Source: Polaromonas sp.
GTDB taxonomy: Bacteria; Pseudomonadota; Gammaproteobacteria; Burkholderiales; Burkholderiaceae_C
Direction of reading: 5' to 3'
Length of the DNA: 64,000 nucleotides
Assembly: GCF_012927485.1 (NCBI RefSeq)
Contig: NZ_JABBPC010000035.1
Span: 213,213-277,212 of the forward strand
A program made the position numbers and the translations under genes. Shown piece after piece: positions 11,539 through 20,549 of this stretch (positions within the stretch are counted from its first letter, which is position 1; each line of letters opens with the position of its first letter). The notes under the pieces were generated by a model. The model was not told where the DNA came from, ran no database searches, and worked only from the letters and a program-made list of their open reading frames with translations.

Positions 11539-12527
11539 TGATGCGTCAAATTAACCCCCATTTTGGCAAGGTCGCAGTGCTCATGGGTGGCCGGTCGGCC
11601 GAACGCGAAATTTCGTTGCTGTCGGGCCAGGGTGTCTTGCAGGCGCTTCGCGCGCGAGGCGTCGATGTCCAGGCGTTCGACCCCGCCGAGCGCGACATCA
11701 GCGAGCTGAAAAAAGACGGCTTCGCGCGGTGCTTTATCACGTTGCACGGACGCTTCGGCGAAGACGGCACGGTGCAGGGCGCGCTGGAGCTTATGGGTAT
11801 TCCGTACACCGGTTCCGGCGTGATGGCGTCGAGCATGGCGATCGACAAGGTCATGACCAAGCGGGTACTGATTTCGGAAGGGCTGCCGACCCCCCTTTAT
11901 GTCCTGCTCCGCCGCGGCGCACAGGGCGGCTATGGCGGCATTGATATCAACGCCATCCCGGACCAGCTGGGTTTGCCGCTGATCGTCAAGCCCTCGCGGG
12001 AAGGCTCGTCGATTGGCCTGACCAAAGTGACCGAGCGGGCCGGCATGACCGAGGCAGTGGCACTGGCCGCCAAGCTGGATGCCGACATCCTGTGCGAGCA
12101 GTTCATTGGCGGTGATGAAGTCACCTGTCCGGTACTGGGAACGGGCAGCAGCGCGCGTGCCCTGCCTGTCATCCGCATCGTGGCGCCTGACGGTAACTAC
12201 GACTACCAGAACAAGTACTTCACCGACACCACGCAGTACCTGACACCGTGCGGACTTCCAGAGGGGGAAGAGGCGGTCATCCAGCAGCTGGTTTTGCAAG
12301 CCTTTCGCACTCTCAACTGCCGGGGTTGGGCACGCGCCGACGTGATGATTGACCAGCGTACGCGCAAGCCTTACCTGCTTGAAATCAATACCTCGCCTGG
12401 CATGACGGGGCACTCGCTGGTCCCGATGTCTGCGCGGGCGGCGGGCATCTCCTATGAAGACCTCTGCATCGAAATATTGAAGACCGCCGCGCTCGACTAC
12501 CAACCCCCAAGCGGAGCCTCCACTTGA
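11535..12527 (+). CDS. ddl: D-alanine:D-alanine ligase Ddl
   Basis: ATP-grasp ligase making D-Ala-D-Ala for MurF. The protein of about 330 residues shows [14 protein letters not shown] near the N-terminus, the loop [14 protein letters not shown], and [17 protein letters not shown] near the C-terminus. Three consecutive ATG codons (11535, 11538, 11541) begin the gene, so the exact start is uncertain by two residues; the first overlaps the murC stop. Type A or B paralogy was not assigned. Confidence 0.96.
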   Translation: MMMRQINPHFGKVAVLMGGRSAEREISLLSGQGVLQALRARGVDVQAFDPAERDISELKKDGFARCFITLHGRFGEDGTVQGALELMGIPYTGSGVMASSMAIDKVMTKRVLISEGLPTPLYVLLRRGAQGGYGGIDINAIPDQLGLPLIVKPSREGSSIGLTKVTERAGMTEAVALAAKLDADILCEQFIGGDEVTCPVLGTGSSARALPVIRIVAPDGNYDYQNKYFTDTTQYLTPCGLPEGEEAVIQQLVLQAFRTLNCRGWARADVMIDQRTRKPYLLEINTSPGMTGHSLVPMSARAAGISYEDLCIEILKTAALDYQPPSGAST

Positions 12528-13327
12528 GCCGCGCCCTGCCACTGCCAATCCCCATGCCGCTGGACGTCAAGCTCATGAACACCCTTGCGCAGGCGCTTGG
12601 CTTGGTGTTTGCGGTCTTGCTGCTGGCGCTGGTAGTGGCTTGGCTGATGCGTCAATCGCTGTTTAACCTCAGTGCCATTCAGGTCCAGGGCGACTTGACA
12701 CACAACAATGCGGTCACCCTGCGCGCCAATGTAGCCCCCAAACTGACGGGTAATTTCCTGACGGTGAATCTGGAGCGCACCCGCGCGGCTTTCGAAGCGG
12801 TGCCCTGGGTTCGCAGGGCCGTGGTGCAGCGCGAATTTCCCAACCGGCTAAAGGTGGTGTTGCAGGAACACAAAGCGATCGCCTTCTGGGGGGCGGAGGG
12901 TGATGGCCGCTTGCTCAACAGCTTTGGAGAGGTGTTCGAGGCTAATCAGGGCGAAGTGGAAGCTGAGGACCTGCCCCTGCTCAACGGTCCACAGGGACAG
13001 GCGCCGCAGGTGCTGCAGGCCTACCAGCTGTTGTCGACCATGTTTGAAGAGGCGGACGTGGTGCTGGAACGACTGCAGTTAAGTGGTCAGGGCGGCTGGC
13101 GCGCACAACTGGACAGTGGTGCCGTCATCGAGCTTGGACACGGCTCGCTGAATGAGATTCAAGCCCGTACCCGCCGTTTTCTGGCTACGTTGACACAGGT
13201 GTCCTCAAGGTTCGGACGAGACCTGGAATCCGCCGATTTGCGTTATGGCAATGGCTATGCCGTCAAGCTTCGAGGCGTGACCACCGTCGCCCCGGGCGAA
13301 AAAGACGTTGTAAAGAATAAAAGGTAG
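12524..13327 (+). CDS. ftsQ: Cell division protein FtsQ
   Basis: Bitopic divisome protein that recruits FtsBL. The 267 residues show a short cytoplasmic tail, one membrane segment (about 22-42), a POTRA domain starting at [17 protein letters not shown], and the FtsQ domain with [18 protein letters not shown]. The TTG start at 12524 overlaps the ddl stop and has GGAG seven bases upstream, which is why I chose it; ATG at 12554 is the alternative. Confidence 0.93.
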   Translation: MSRALPLPIPMPLDVKLMNTLAQALGLVFAVLLLALVVAWLMRQSLFNLSAIQVQGDLTHNNAVTLRANVAPKLTGNFLTVNLERTRAAFEAVPWVRRAVVQREFPNRLKVVLQEHKAIAFWGAEGDGRLLNSFGEVFEANQGEVEAEDLPLLNGPQGQAPQVLQAYQLLSTMFEEADVVLERLQLSGQGGWRAQLDSGAVIELGHGSLNEIQARTRRFLATLTQVSSRFGRDLESADLRYGNGYAVKLRGVTTVAPGEKDVVKNKR

Positions 13328-13331
13328 ACAT

Positions 13332-14561
13332 ATGGCCAAAGAATACAAAGATCTGGTGGTCGGACTGGACATTGGAACCAGCAAGGTGATGGCTGTGGTG
13401 GCAGAGGTCATGCCGGGGGGGGAGCTCAAGCTGGCGGGATTGGGCATTGCTTACAGCCACGGCCTCAAGCGCGGCGTGGTGGTCAATATTGATGCCACCG
13501 TGCAAAGTATTCAGCAAGCCCTGAAGGAAGCCGAGTTGATGGCGGATTGCAAAATCGCTCGCGTCTATACCGGCATTACCGGCAGTCATATCCGCGGCAT
13601 TAACTCCAGTGGCATGGTCGCCGTAAAAGATAAAGAAGTCACTCAGGCGGACGTCGCCCGTGTGATCGAGACGGCAAAGGCCATCAATATTTCGACCGAC
13701 CAGCGATTGCTGTTGGTCGAGCCGCAGGAGTTCGTGATCGACGGTCAGGACGTTCGTGAACCGATCGGCATGAGCGGCATCCGGCTGGAAGCCAAGGTGC
13801 ATATAGTCACCGGCGCGCAAAGTGCCGCCGAAAATATTATCAAGTGTGTCCGGCGCTGCGGCCTTGAAGTGGATCAGCTGATGCTCAACCCGCTCGCCTC
13901 TAGTCTGTCGGTGCTGACGCAAGATGAGCGTGAGCTGGGCGTGGCGCTGGTGGATATTGGGGCGGGCACCACCGATGTCGCCATCTTCACGGGTGGCGCG
14001 ATCCGGCACACGGCGGTGATCCCGATCGCCGGCGACCTGATCACCAGCGACATCGCCATGGCCTTGCGCACGCCGACCAAGGACGCCGAAGACATCAAGG
14101 TTGAAAGCGGTTGCGCCAAGCAGCTGCTGGCCGACCCGGACACTCAGGTAGAGGTACCCGGCCTGGGTGACCGCAGCCCTCGCATGTTGAGCAAACAGGC
14201 CTTGGCGGGCGTCATCGAGCCGCGTGTGGAAGAGATTTTTTCACTGGTCCAGCAGGTGATCCGCGAATCGGGCTACGAAGAGGTGCTGTCTTCGGGCATC
14301 GTTATCACCGGCGGCAGCGTGATGATGCCTGGCATGGTCGAGCTGGGCGAGGACATTTTTCTTAAACCGGTTCGGCGCGGCATACCCCGCTACTCAAGTG
14401 CGCTTTCGGACATGGTGGCCCAGGCCAGGGCGGCCACGGTGATGGGATTGCTGGAAGAGGCCAGGCTGGCACGCATGCGCGGCTACAAAGTGGCGCAAAA
14501 AGCGGGCAGCGTTCACAACGCATTCGGTCGTGTCAGAGACTGGTTCGTGGGGAATTTCTGA
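13332..14561 (+). CDS. ftsA: Cell division protein FtsA
   Basis: Actin-like ATPase that tethers FtsZ filaments to the inner membrane. The 409 residues contain VVGLDIGTSKVMAVV (phosphate 1), the 1C-domain region, VDIGAGTTDVAIF (phosphate 2), GIVITGGSVMMPGM (adenosine site) and a C-terminal amphipathic segment GRVRDWFVGNF that suits the membrane-targeting helix. An AAGGTAG ribosome site precedes ATG at 13332. Confidence 0.97.
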   Translation: MAKEYKDLVVGLDIGTSKVMAVVAEVMPGGELKLAGLGIAYSHGLKRGVVVNIDATVQSIQQALKEAELMADCKIARVYTGITGSHIRGINSSGMVAVKDKEVTQADVARVIETAKAINISTDQRLLLVEPQEFVIDGQDVREPIGMSGIRLEAKVHIVTGAQSAAENIIKCVRRCGLEVDQLMLNPLASSLSVLTQDERELGVALVDIGAGTTDVAIFTGGAIRHTAVIPIAGDLITSDIAMALRTPTKDAEDIKVESGCAKQLLADPDTQVEVPGLGDRSPRMLSKQALAGVIEPRVEEIFSLVQQVIRESGYEEVLSSGIVITGGSVMMPGMVELGEDIFLKPVRRGIPRYSSALSDMVAQARAATVMGLLEEARLARMRGYKVAQKAGSVHNAFGRVRDWFVGNF

Positions 14562-14704
14562 TGAATAAATTAACCAGCTTCATGAGTCGGACTTCGCGCG
14601 GTATCCATTCCGGAGGAGCGGACCCACCGGCATGACCGTTCCCTTCAACAAAAATACTTTTTAATACTTTTTGACAACTGCAGTTTATTGATCGGAGGCT
14701 CCCA
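14562..14704 (+). promoter_or_regulatory. ftsA-ftsZ intergenic leader
   Basis: This is the only sizeable gap before ftsZ. It holds an AT-rich stretch with a direct repeat (AATACTTTTT twice in tandem near 14652-14672), a TTGACA hexamer at about 14670, and a strong GGAGG ribosome site just before the ftsZ ATG. No convincing -10 hexamer sits at the right distance from TTGACA. A ftsZ-specific promoter is therefore only suggested. Confidence 0.4.
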
Positions 14705-15934
14705 ATGAGTATCGAAATGATTGAAATCCAGGAATTTAACCAAGGCACACAGATTAAAGTGATCGGTGTCGGGGGCGGTGGAGGCAACGCGGTGGGGCAC
14801 ATGATCCAATGCGGGGTGCAGGGCGTTGAATTTATTTGCGCCAATACGGACGCGCAGGCACTCCATCGCGGCAGCGCGCACAAGACGATCCAGCTCGGCG
14901 TCAGCGGGCTCGGTGCGGGCAGCAAACCCGACAAAGGTCGTGAGGCGGCCGAACTGGCGGTTGATGCCATTCGCAGCGCTATCGATGGCGCGCACATGCT
15001 GTTCATTACGGCAGGGATGGGCGGCGGCACAGGGACCGGTGCGGCGCCCGTGATTGCACGCTTGGCCAAAGAGATGGGTATTTTGACCGTTGGCGTGGTG
15101 ACCAAGCCGTTCGAGTTCGAAGGCGGCCGCCGGATGACCAATGCCGACCTGGGCTTGGCCGAGCTAGAAGCCAATGTGGACTCGCTGATCGTCATTCTGA
15201 ATGAAAAGCTGCTCGATGTACTGGGCGATGACGTGACCCAGGATGAAGCCTTCGCCCACGCCAACGACGTGCTGAAGAACGCCGTGGGCGGCATTGCTGA
15301 AATCATCAATGTGCCGGGTCATGTCAACGTCGACTTTGAAGATGTGCGCACGGTCATGGGCGAGCCCGGAAAGGCCATGATGGGTACGGCCAAGGCCAAC
15401 GGCCCTGATCGGGCGCGCATCGCTGCCGAACAGGCCGTTGCGTGTCCCTTGCTGGAAGGTATTGACCTCTCGGGCGCCAAGGGCGTGCTGGTGCTGATCA
15501 GTGCGGCCAAAGGCTCGCTCAAGTTAGCCGAGTCCAAGCTGGCAATGAACACCATCCGCGCCTACGCTTCGCCCGATGCGCATGTGATTTACGGCACGGC
15601 GTACGACGACGAACTGGGGGAGGACATTCGGGTCACGGTGGTCGCCACGGGATTAAGTCGCCAAGGTGTGCGTCGCCATGCCCCGCCGCTCCAGGTATTG
15701 CGAACGGGGACTGACAATGTACCGTTTCACATGCCCACCCTCAACGTCGTTTCGGGGGCTGTCGGCGGCCCTCAGACCGCCATGGGATCGTCGCAACCGG
15801 ATTACGGCAACATGACGGTGCCCAGCGTGTGGCGTACCAATCGCACCCAGGCGGCGGCCAAGGTGGATGCGCTGGCCTCCGGGGGCATGGATGACTTCGA
15901 GATCCCTGCCTTCCTGCGCAAGCAAGCTGATTAA
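14705..15934 (+). CDS. ftsZ: Cell division GTPase FtsZ
   Basis: Tubulin-like GTPase that forms the Z ring. The 409 residues carry the N-terminal glycine run VGGGGGNAV, the tubulin signature GGGTGTG at 106-112, and the T7-type NVDFEDV segment. A variable linker (about 325-390) leads to the conserved C-terminal peptide DDFEIPAFLRKQAD, which binds FtsA and ZipA-type partners. The start is supported by GGAGG eight or so bases upstream. Confidence 0.98.
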   Translation: MSIEMIEIQEFNQGTQIKVIGVGGGGGNAVGHMIQCGVQGVEFICANTDAQALHRGSAHKTIQLGVSGLGAGSKPDKGREAAELAVDAIRSAIDGAHMLFITAGMGGGTGTGAAPVIARLAKEMGILTVGVVTKPFEFEGGRRMTNADLGLAELEANVDSLIVILNEKLLDVLGDDVTQDEAFAHANDVLKNAVGGIAEIINVPGHVNVDFEDVRTVMGEPGKAMMGTAKANGPDRARIAAEQAVACPLLEGIDLSGAKGVLVLISAAKGSLKLAESKLAMNTIRAYASPDAHVIYGTAYDDELGEDIRVTVVATGLSRQGVRRHAPPLQVLRTGTDNVPFHMPTLNVVSGAVGGPQTAMGSSQPDYGNMTVPSVWRTNRTQAAAKVDALASGGMDDFEIPAFLRKQAD

Positions 15935-15966
15935 GCGTGCCCGGCACAGGTATTTGCGTTGCGCTG

Positions 15967-15992
15967 AAGGGCTGCCCCTTGGGGCGGCCCGG
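15967..15992 (+). terminator. Weak hairpin after ftsZ
   Basis: GGGCTGCCCC and GGGGCGGCCC form a ten-pair stem (one G-U) around a TTGG loop shortly after the ftsZ stop. No T run follows, so it may be a weak or Rho-assisted terminator, or simply an mRNA 3' structure. Confidence 0.4.
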
Positions 15993-16157
15993 TGGTGGGT
16001 CGGGCTTAAAGCTCGGCGCGGGTTGACGCTGCGTTTACAGCGGCGGCCCGGGTAACGAGACTGCGCTTAACCGCTCCACCGGGGATTGCTCGCTGCGTAT
16101 TTCGACGCGTTAATCCCTATTCCCACCCCTCGGGCGCAGGCCACTTAAAATAGCACC

Positions 16158-17081
16158 ATGCTGGCCCAAAGAACACTTAAATCCCTGACCAAGGCCGTGG
16201 GCGTGGGGCTGCACAGCGGCCAGCGGGTGGAGCTGACCTTGCGACCGGCGCCGCCCGACACCGGGATCGTGTTCCGGCGGGTCGATTTGCCTTTGCCGGT
16301 CGATATCGCTATTTCGGCGCAGGCTGTGACCGACACCCGGTTGGCCTCCACCATATCGAGCGGCAGCGCCAAGGTGCACACCGTGGAGCACCTGATGTCC
16401 GCCTGTGCGGGTTTGGGCATCGACAATCTTTACATCGACATCACCGCGGAAGAAGTTCCCATTCTTGACGGTTCAGCCTCATCGTTTGTGTTTTTGCTGC
16501 AGGCGGCCGGCATTGAACTGCAGTCTGCTCCCAAGCGATTTATTCGCGTGACCAAACCAGTCGAAGTGAGGGAAGGCGAGGGCGTTTCAGCCAAGTGGGC
16601 TCGCCTCAGTCCTTTTGAGGGCTACAAGTTGAGCTTTGAAATCGACTTTGATCACCCGGCAGTGGACTCCACCGGCCAGCGCGTGGAGTTCGATTTGGGG
16701 TCAGGCTCCTATTCACGCGATATCGCCAGGGCCCGCACCTTCGGCTTTACCAAAGACGTGGAAATGTTGCGTGCCAACGGACTCGCACTGGGAGGCGGCC
16801 TGGACAACGCCATCGTCATGGACGACTACAAGGTGCTGAACAGCGATGGCCTGAGGTACAACGACGAATTCGTCAAGCACAAAATCCTCGACGCCATGGG
16901 TGACCTGTATCTGCTGGGTAAGCCGCTGCTGGCGGCTTACAGCGCATTTCGCTCGGGCCACGCGATGAACAACAAACTGCTGCGTGAACTGCTGCTGCAC
17001 CCCGAAGCCTACGAAGTGGTCACCTTTGAAGACGAGAAACTGGCACCGCCCGGTTTTGCAACCGTCGCCCGCGCTTGGTAG
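16158..17081 (+). CDS. lpxC: UDP-3-O-acyl-GlcNAc deacetylase LpxC
   Basis: Zinc-dependent committed step of lipid A synthesis in the cytoplasm. The 307 residues show TVEHLMSA with zinc ligand His78 and catalytic Glu77, the DGSASSFVF segment, and [14 protein letters not shown] near residue 237, which supplies the other zinc ligands. It ends the dcw region, as in other proteobacteria. The 223-base gap from ftsZ probably contains its own promoter, but none was identified with confidence. Confidence 0.97.
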   Translation: MLAQRTLKSLTKAVGVGLHSGQRVELTLRPAPPDTGIVFRRVDLPLPVDIAISAQAVTDTRLASTISSGSAKVHTVEHLMSACAGLGIDNLYIDITAEEVPILDGSASSFVFLLQAAGIELQSAPKRFIRVTKPVEVREGEGVSAKWARLSPFEGYKLSFEIDFDHPAVDSTGQRVEFDLGSGSYSRDIARARTFGFTKDVEMLRANGLALGGGLDNAIVMDDYKVLNSDGLRYNDEFVKHKILDAMGDLYLLGKPLLAAYSAFRSGHAMNNKLLRELLLHPEAYEVVTFEDEKLAPPGFATVARAW

Positions 17082-17114
17082 GATCCGGCCAGAAGAACTA
17101 GGGGATTTTTAACC

Positions 17115-17291
17115 ATGCTGCTTTTTCGCTGGCTTGTTTTGCTATTCCTGCTGGCCTCCGTCGTGTCGTTCATGTTTTACGTTGGCACGGGACAAGTCCG
17201 GTTCAAGCGCTTCGGTCTCATCGTCCTCAAGTGGACGCTAATCGCCGCTTTTGGCTTTTTTGCAGTTCTCATTTTGGAGCGAGTCGCCTGA
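17115..17291 (+). CDS. Small two-helix inner-membrane protein after lpxC
   Basis: A 58-residue open frame from ATG at 17115 to TGA at 17289-17291. It has two hydrophobic helices (about residues 3-23 and 36-55) separated by a basic loop (GQVRFKRFG), so both ends probably face the same side of the membrane. It starts 33 bases after lpxC, on the same strand, and is likely cotranscribed. I know no function for it; the hydrophobic pattern and clean spacing support a real gene. Confidence 0.65.
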   Translation: MLLFRWLVLLFLLASVVSFMFYVGTGQVRFKRFGLIVLKWTLIAAFGFFAVLILERVA

Positions 17292-17302
17292 AACGTCGCC
17301 TT

Positions 17303-17857
17303 TTAGTAGTGGCGACCGGCCTTGTACGACGCGCTTGCGTGGGGTTTCAAAGCCGTGGCCGCCGCCAGAATCGCGGTTGACGGTCCGGCATGGGCGTGGG
17401 TGATCGCCAGCCCCAAGGCATCAGCTGCATCTTTTCCGGGTAGCGCCGGCAGCCTCAATAGTCGCATCACCATCTGCTGCACTTCAGCTTTAGCGGCCTT
17501 GCCATAGCCTGCAACCGCTTTCTTCATTTGCAGGGCGGTGTACTCTGCCACAGCCAGATCGCAGGACACCAGGCCTGTAATGCAGGCTCCGCGTGCTTGG
17601 CCGAGCAGCAGTGTGGCTTGCGGATTGACGTTGACAAAAACGATTTCCACGGACGCAACATCAGGCTGGTAGCGCTGTACCACCTCACGTACCCCGTCAA
17701 ACAGCACCTTTAGACGGGCGGGCAGGTCCCCGCGTGCCAGGTGTGTGGTCTTGATGGTTCCGCTGGCCACGTATTGGAGCTGCGGGCCATCGACGTCCAC
17801 CACGCCAAATCCGGTGATCTGCAAGCCAGGATCGATTCCTAAAATACGCATAGGCAA
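17303..17857 (-). CDS. ruvC: Holliday junction endonuclease RuvC
   Basis: Dimeric resolvase that cleaves Holliday junctions with RuvAB. The 184 residues begin with ILGIDPG (catalytic Asp), followed by VASVEIVFV (catalytic Glu) and [14 protein letters not shown] with the C-terminal acidic residues. [17 protein letters not shown] is the conserved DNA-binding segment. It converges with the lpxC operon, with only 11 bases between stops. A second ATG two codons in (17851) is possible. ruvA and ruvB are not in the window. Confidence 0.95.
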   Translation of the reverse strand: MPMRILGIDPGLQITGFGVVDVDGPQLQYVASGTIKTTHLARGDLPARLKVLFDGVREVVQRYQPDVASVEIVFVNVNPQATLLLGQARGACITGLVSCDLAVAEYTALQMKKAVAGYGKAAKAEVQQMVMRLLRLPALPGKDAADALGLAITHAHAGPSTAILAAATALKPHASASYKAGRHY

Positions 17858-17976
17858 TAGATTGGGGCGCTTGCTACGCTCGTTGCTAGTGCTCTAGCGA
17901 CAGCCATGTCGAATGAAAAAGTGAAAGAGTTAAATAGCGGCATGGCAAGCTTATTTTTCCGCTCATGGCTGAGTGA
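17858..17976. other. Short intergenic region between mtgA and ruvC
   Basis: This 119-base gap holds an imperfect inverted stretch (GCTTGCTACGCTCG and GTGCTCTAGCGACAG around 17869-17905) and an AT-rich part. No clear promoter or T-run terminator was seen. Confidence 0.3.
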
Positions 17977-18726
17977 CTAAGGAAGTTCCACGCCGCCCAT
18001 GCGGGCCGTGATGGTGCTTGCGCGCGAAGCAAGGTAACCCGAGTTGGCGCGGGTTTCAAAATATCTGGGTCGGGGCAGCATCACGGCCAGACGAGCGGCT
18101 TCATAGGCGGTCAACTTCGACGCGGGCTTTCGGTAATAGTGCTGGGCTGCGGCTTCCGCACCAAAAACGCCATCGCCCCATTCCACATTGTTCAGATAAA
18201 TCTCAAGAATGCGCTGTTTATTGAGCAATGCTTCGAGCAGCAAGGTGAGCACCAGCTCCTGGCCTTTGCGCAGTAATGTGCGTTCACCCGATAGAAACAG
18301 GTTTTTAGCGAGTTGCTGCGTGATGGTGGAACCCCCAACAATTTTCACAGCTTTCACGCCGGACTTCGCCGGTCTGGCGGCGCTTGGACGGGGGGTCGAT
18401 TTAGCAGCGCGCTGTTCGGCCTTGGCATTTTTCTCCCAGGCCTGTTCAAGCGCAATCATATCGACGCCGTCGTGCTCAACGAAGCTGGCATCTTCCGAGG
18501 CAATGACCGCCCGTTTCAGGTTATCGGACAACGCCGTATAAGGCACCCATTGCTGACGCCATTTCAGCGTCCCGGTGTCTCTGGCAATCAGGTAAACCTC
18601 CGAGCGCTGAAATGCGGTCGACTCTGGGTCCACGGCAGCCATCACGCCAATGCGCGCCACAAAATAGAACTCTATCGCCAGTCCCGCCAGCAGCGCGAGA
18701 CCGACCAGGCGTATGAGTGCCTTCAT
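17977..18726 (-). CDS. mtgA: Monofunctional peptidoglycan transglycosylase MtgA
   Basis: GT51 enzyme that polymerises lipid II in the periplasm, anchored in the inner membrane. The 249 residues have an N-terminal membrane segment (LIRLVGLALLAGLAIEFYFV), the catalytic ASEDASFVEHDGVD, the GGSTITQQLAKNLFL motif and RKGQELVLTLLLEALLNKQRILEIYLN. A proline- and lysine-rich insert near residues 104-126 is unusual and may be a loose loop. ATG at 18726 overlaps the aroE stop by four bases, so the two are coupled. Confidence 0.95.
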   Translation of the reverse strand: MKALIRLVGLALLAGLAIEFYFVARIGVMAAVDPESTAFQRSEVYLIARDTGTLKWRQQWVPYTALSDNLKRAVIASEDASFVEHDGVDMIALEQAWEKNAKAEQRAAKSTPRPSAARPAKSGVKAVKIVGGSTITQQLAKNLFLSGERTLLRKGQELVLTLLLEALLNKQRILEIYLNNVEWGDGVFGAEAAAQHYYRKPASKLTAYEAARLAVMLPRPRYFETRANSGYLASRASTITARMGGVELP

Positions 18727-19571
18727 GCCGGCAATGCCCGTATTTCCTGCAACACCTTCAGCACCTGCGACGCTGTAGGGCGCACGCCCCGCCACCATGC
18801 AAACGCTTCGGCCGCCTGCTCTACCAGCATGCCCAGGCCGTCACGCGGCGTGGCGCCGTTTTCACGGGCCCAGGTCATGAAACCCGCCGCTGCGGGGCCA
18901 TACATCATGTCGTAAGCGAGCGCGCCGGGTTTGAGTACGCTGCGGTCAACGGGCACGCCGGTGCCTGTCAAGCTGCTAGAACTGGCGTTGATAACAACGT
19001 CGAAATCGCCCTTCAGACTTGGCAGGTCCTGGGTCGCGAGTTCTGTTTTTTTCAGGAAATCTTGCATGGAAACATGCGCTTTGTGACGATCTACCAGTGC
19101 CTCTGCCTTGGCCCTGGTGCGATTGACCAACACCAGCCGTCGTGGCGTCGCAGCCAGCAAAGAAGCCAGTACGCCCGCAGCCGCGCCGCCGGCACCTATC
19201 AGCAGCACGTCACGGCCGACCAAGGAAACGCCCGCATGGTTCTGAATGTCGTTGACGAGCCCCACGCCATCGGTGTTGTCGGCGTGAACGGCGCTTCCGG
19301 CCAGCGTGAGGGTGTTTGCGGCCTCGGCCAGTTGCGCCCGGTCCGTTTGCGTGCTGGCTGCCCGGAACGCTTCCAGTTTGAAGGGCACGGTGACGTTGCA
19401 ACCGCGCGCGCCGCTCTGCAACAGGTGCGCCAGCATGGCCGCAAAACCGTCGAGCGGTGTGAGTAAACGGCCGTAATGCATCGCCTGTCCCGTCAACTCC
19501 GCAAACCGCGCATGAATCAACGGTGATTTGCTGTGTGCGATGGGGTTGCCTAGTACGTAGTAGCTATCCAT
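18723..19571 (-). CDS. aroE: Shikimate dehydrogenase AroE
   Basis: NADPH-dependent reduction of 3-dehydroshikimate in the common aromatic pathway. The 282 residues start with VLGNPIAHSKSPLIH (shikimate site), followed by GCNVTVPFK (catalytic Lys), ADNTDGVGLV, and the dinucleotide loop GAGGAAAGVLAS. It forms a minus-strand set with mtgA downstream and the TonB-like gene upstream. Another aromatic-pathway gene, aroG, lies 12 kb away. Confidence 0.96.
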   Translation of the reverse strand: MDSYYVLGNPIAHSKSPLIHARFAELTGQAMHYGRLLTPLDGFAAMLAHLLQSGARGCNVTVPFKLEAFRAASTQTDRAQLAEAANTLTLAGSAVHADNTDGVGLVNDIQNHAGVSLVGRDVLLIGAGGAAAGVLASLLAATPRRLVLVNRTRAKAEALVDRHKAHVSMQDFLKKTELATQDLPSLKGDFDVVINASSSSLTGTGVPVDRSVLKPGALAYDMMYGPAAAGFMTWARENGATPRDGLGMLVEQAAEAFAWWRGVRPTASQVLKVLQEIRALPA

Positions 19572-19641
19572 GGCTTCAGTCGTTATTCATGATGAGCACC
19601 TTGTCCGGTGGCCATGTTGACGCTCTGGGAGGGGCCAAAAC

Positions 19642-20490
19642 TCAATGGCTCGTGAGTTTTGTTTCAAGCGTATCTTCCCTCGTGAATTTAAAGCGGGAGG
19701 CGACCACCAACTGGTCCGCCTTGCGCCGCATCGCTTCACTGAACCGGCCGAATGGCGCGGTGGCGCGAACGATTTTCTGCGCCCGTCTGTCCAGCGTCAG
19801 GTTGCCCGAAGTTTGAACCACTTCGGTGTCCAGAACGCGGCCGTCAAAATTGACCGTCACGATCATGGTGAGTTCACCGTACAGTTTTTTGCCAGCCTGC
19901 TCGGGGAAATTCACGGTACCCTTGTCTTCAATCTTGTGTCGAAGCGCATCGTAATACACGGCATAGATTTCTTCGCGGGTGGCGGGGCTGATGTAGCGTT
20001 TTTTGGGTCGCGCATTTTCTTCGTTGATGCGTTTTTCGATTTCCGCCAATATCTTGATCAGCTGCTTGCGCTTTTCCTCACGGTTCGCCTGCGCAGGGTT
20101 GTTGGCAGGCAGCGCCATGTCTGGCGGAGGCATGGAAGCCAGTTGTTTTTTAATGCGCGCCAGTAATTGGGTTTGCTGCTGCTGCAGCGATTCGACATTC
20201 CGCTGCGCATCGTCCGCAGCATCACCCAACTCCATCAACGCAGAGGGTGGCAGGGGCGAGGTGGCGCGGCCTTTTTCAAGCTCGCCTCCGCCGGCGAGCG
20301 ATGCCTGTGCAATGGCTTTCGCAAAATCCGGTTTTTCATTGGATTTGGCGTTAACCAGAATCACTTCCAGCGGCGCGTCCTTGAACATGCGGTTAAAGCC
20401 ATCAGGGTCGACAAAACGCACGGTCAGCAGCGCCGCATGGACGGCGATGGACACCCCCAGGGCGATTTGTAGCGTGCTAAATGATTTCAC
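19642..20490 (-). CDS. TonB-family energy-transducing protein
   Basis: The 282 residues have one N-terminal membrane segment (about 7-25), a long charged middle with a glutamine-rich coiled coil (about 95-160), and a C-terminal TonB-like domain (LYGELTMIVTVNFDGRVLDTEVVQTSG through RRAQKIVRATAPFGRF, residues about 200-270). A protein of this kind should link the inner-membrane proton gradient to outer-membrane transport. No exbB or exbD is nearby, so its partner is unknown. A TolA-like role is the main alternative. Confidence 0.8.
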   Translation of the reverse strand: MKSFSTLQIALGVSIAVHAALLTVRFVDPDGFNRMFKDAPLEVILVNAKSNEKPDFAKAIAQASLAGGGELEKGRATSPLPPSALMELGDAADDAQRNVESLQQQQTQLLARIKKQLASMPPPDMALPANNPAQANREEKRKQLIKILAEIEKRINEENARPKKRYISPATREEIYAVYYDALRHKIEDKGTVNFPEQAGKKLYGELTMIVTVNFDGRVLDTEVVQTSGNLTLDRRAQKIVRATAPFGRFSEAMRRKADQLVVASRFKFTREDTLETKLTSH

Positions 20491-20549
20491 AGGGGGAGAT
20501 TATCGGGGCTTTATCCGGTTTCCTGCCTTGTTGCCGGCGTGCTTGCTGG

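Noticed and set aside
11289..12548. 419-codon minus-strand frame opposite ddl
   Set aside because: It mirrors the codon bias of ddl in high-GC DNA and has no family motif; ddl has all its catalytic motifs.
14561..14635. 24-codon frame after ftsA starting in TGATG
   Set aside because: No hydrophobic or conserved pattern and no support beyond the overlap with the ftsA stop; treated as leader sequence.
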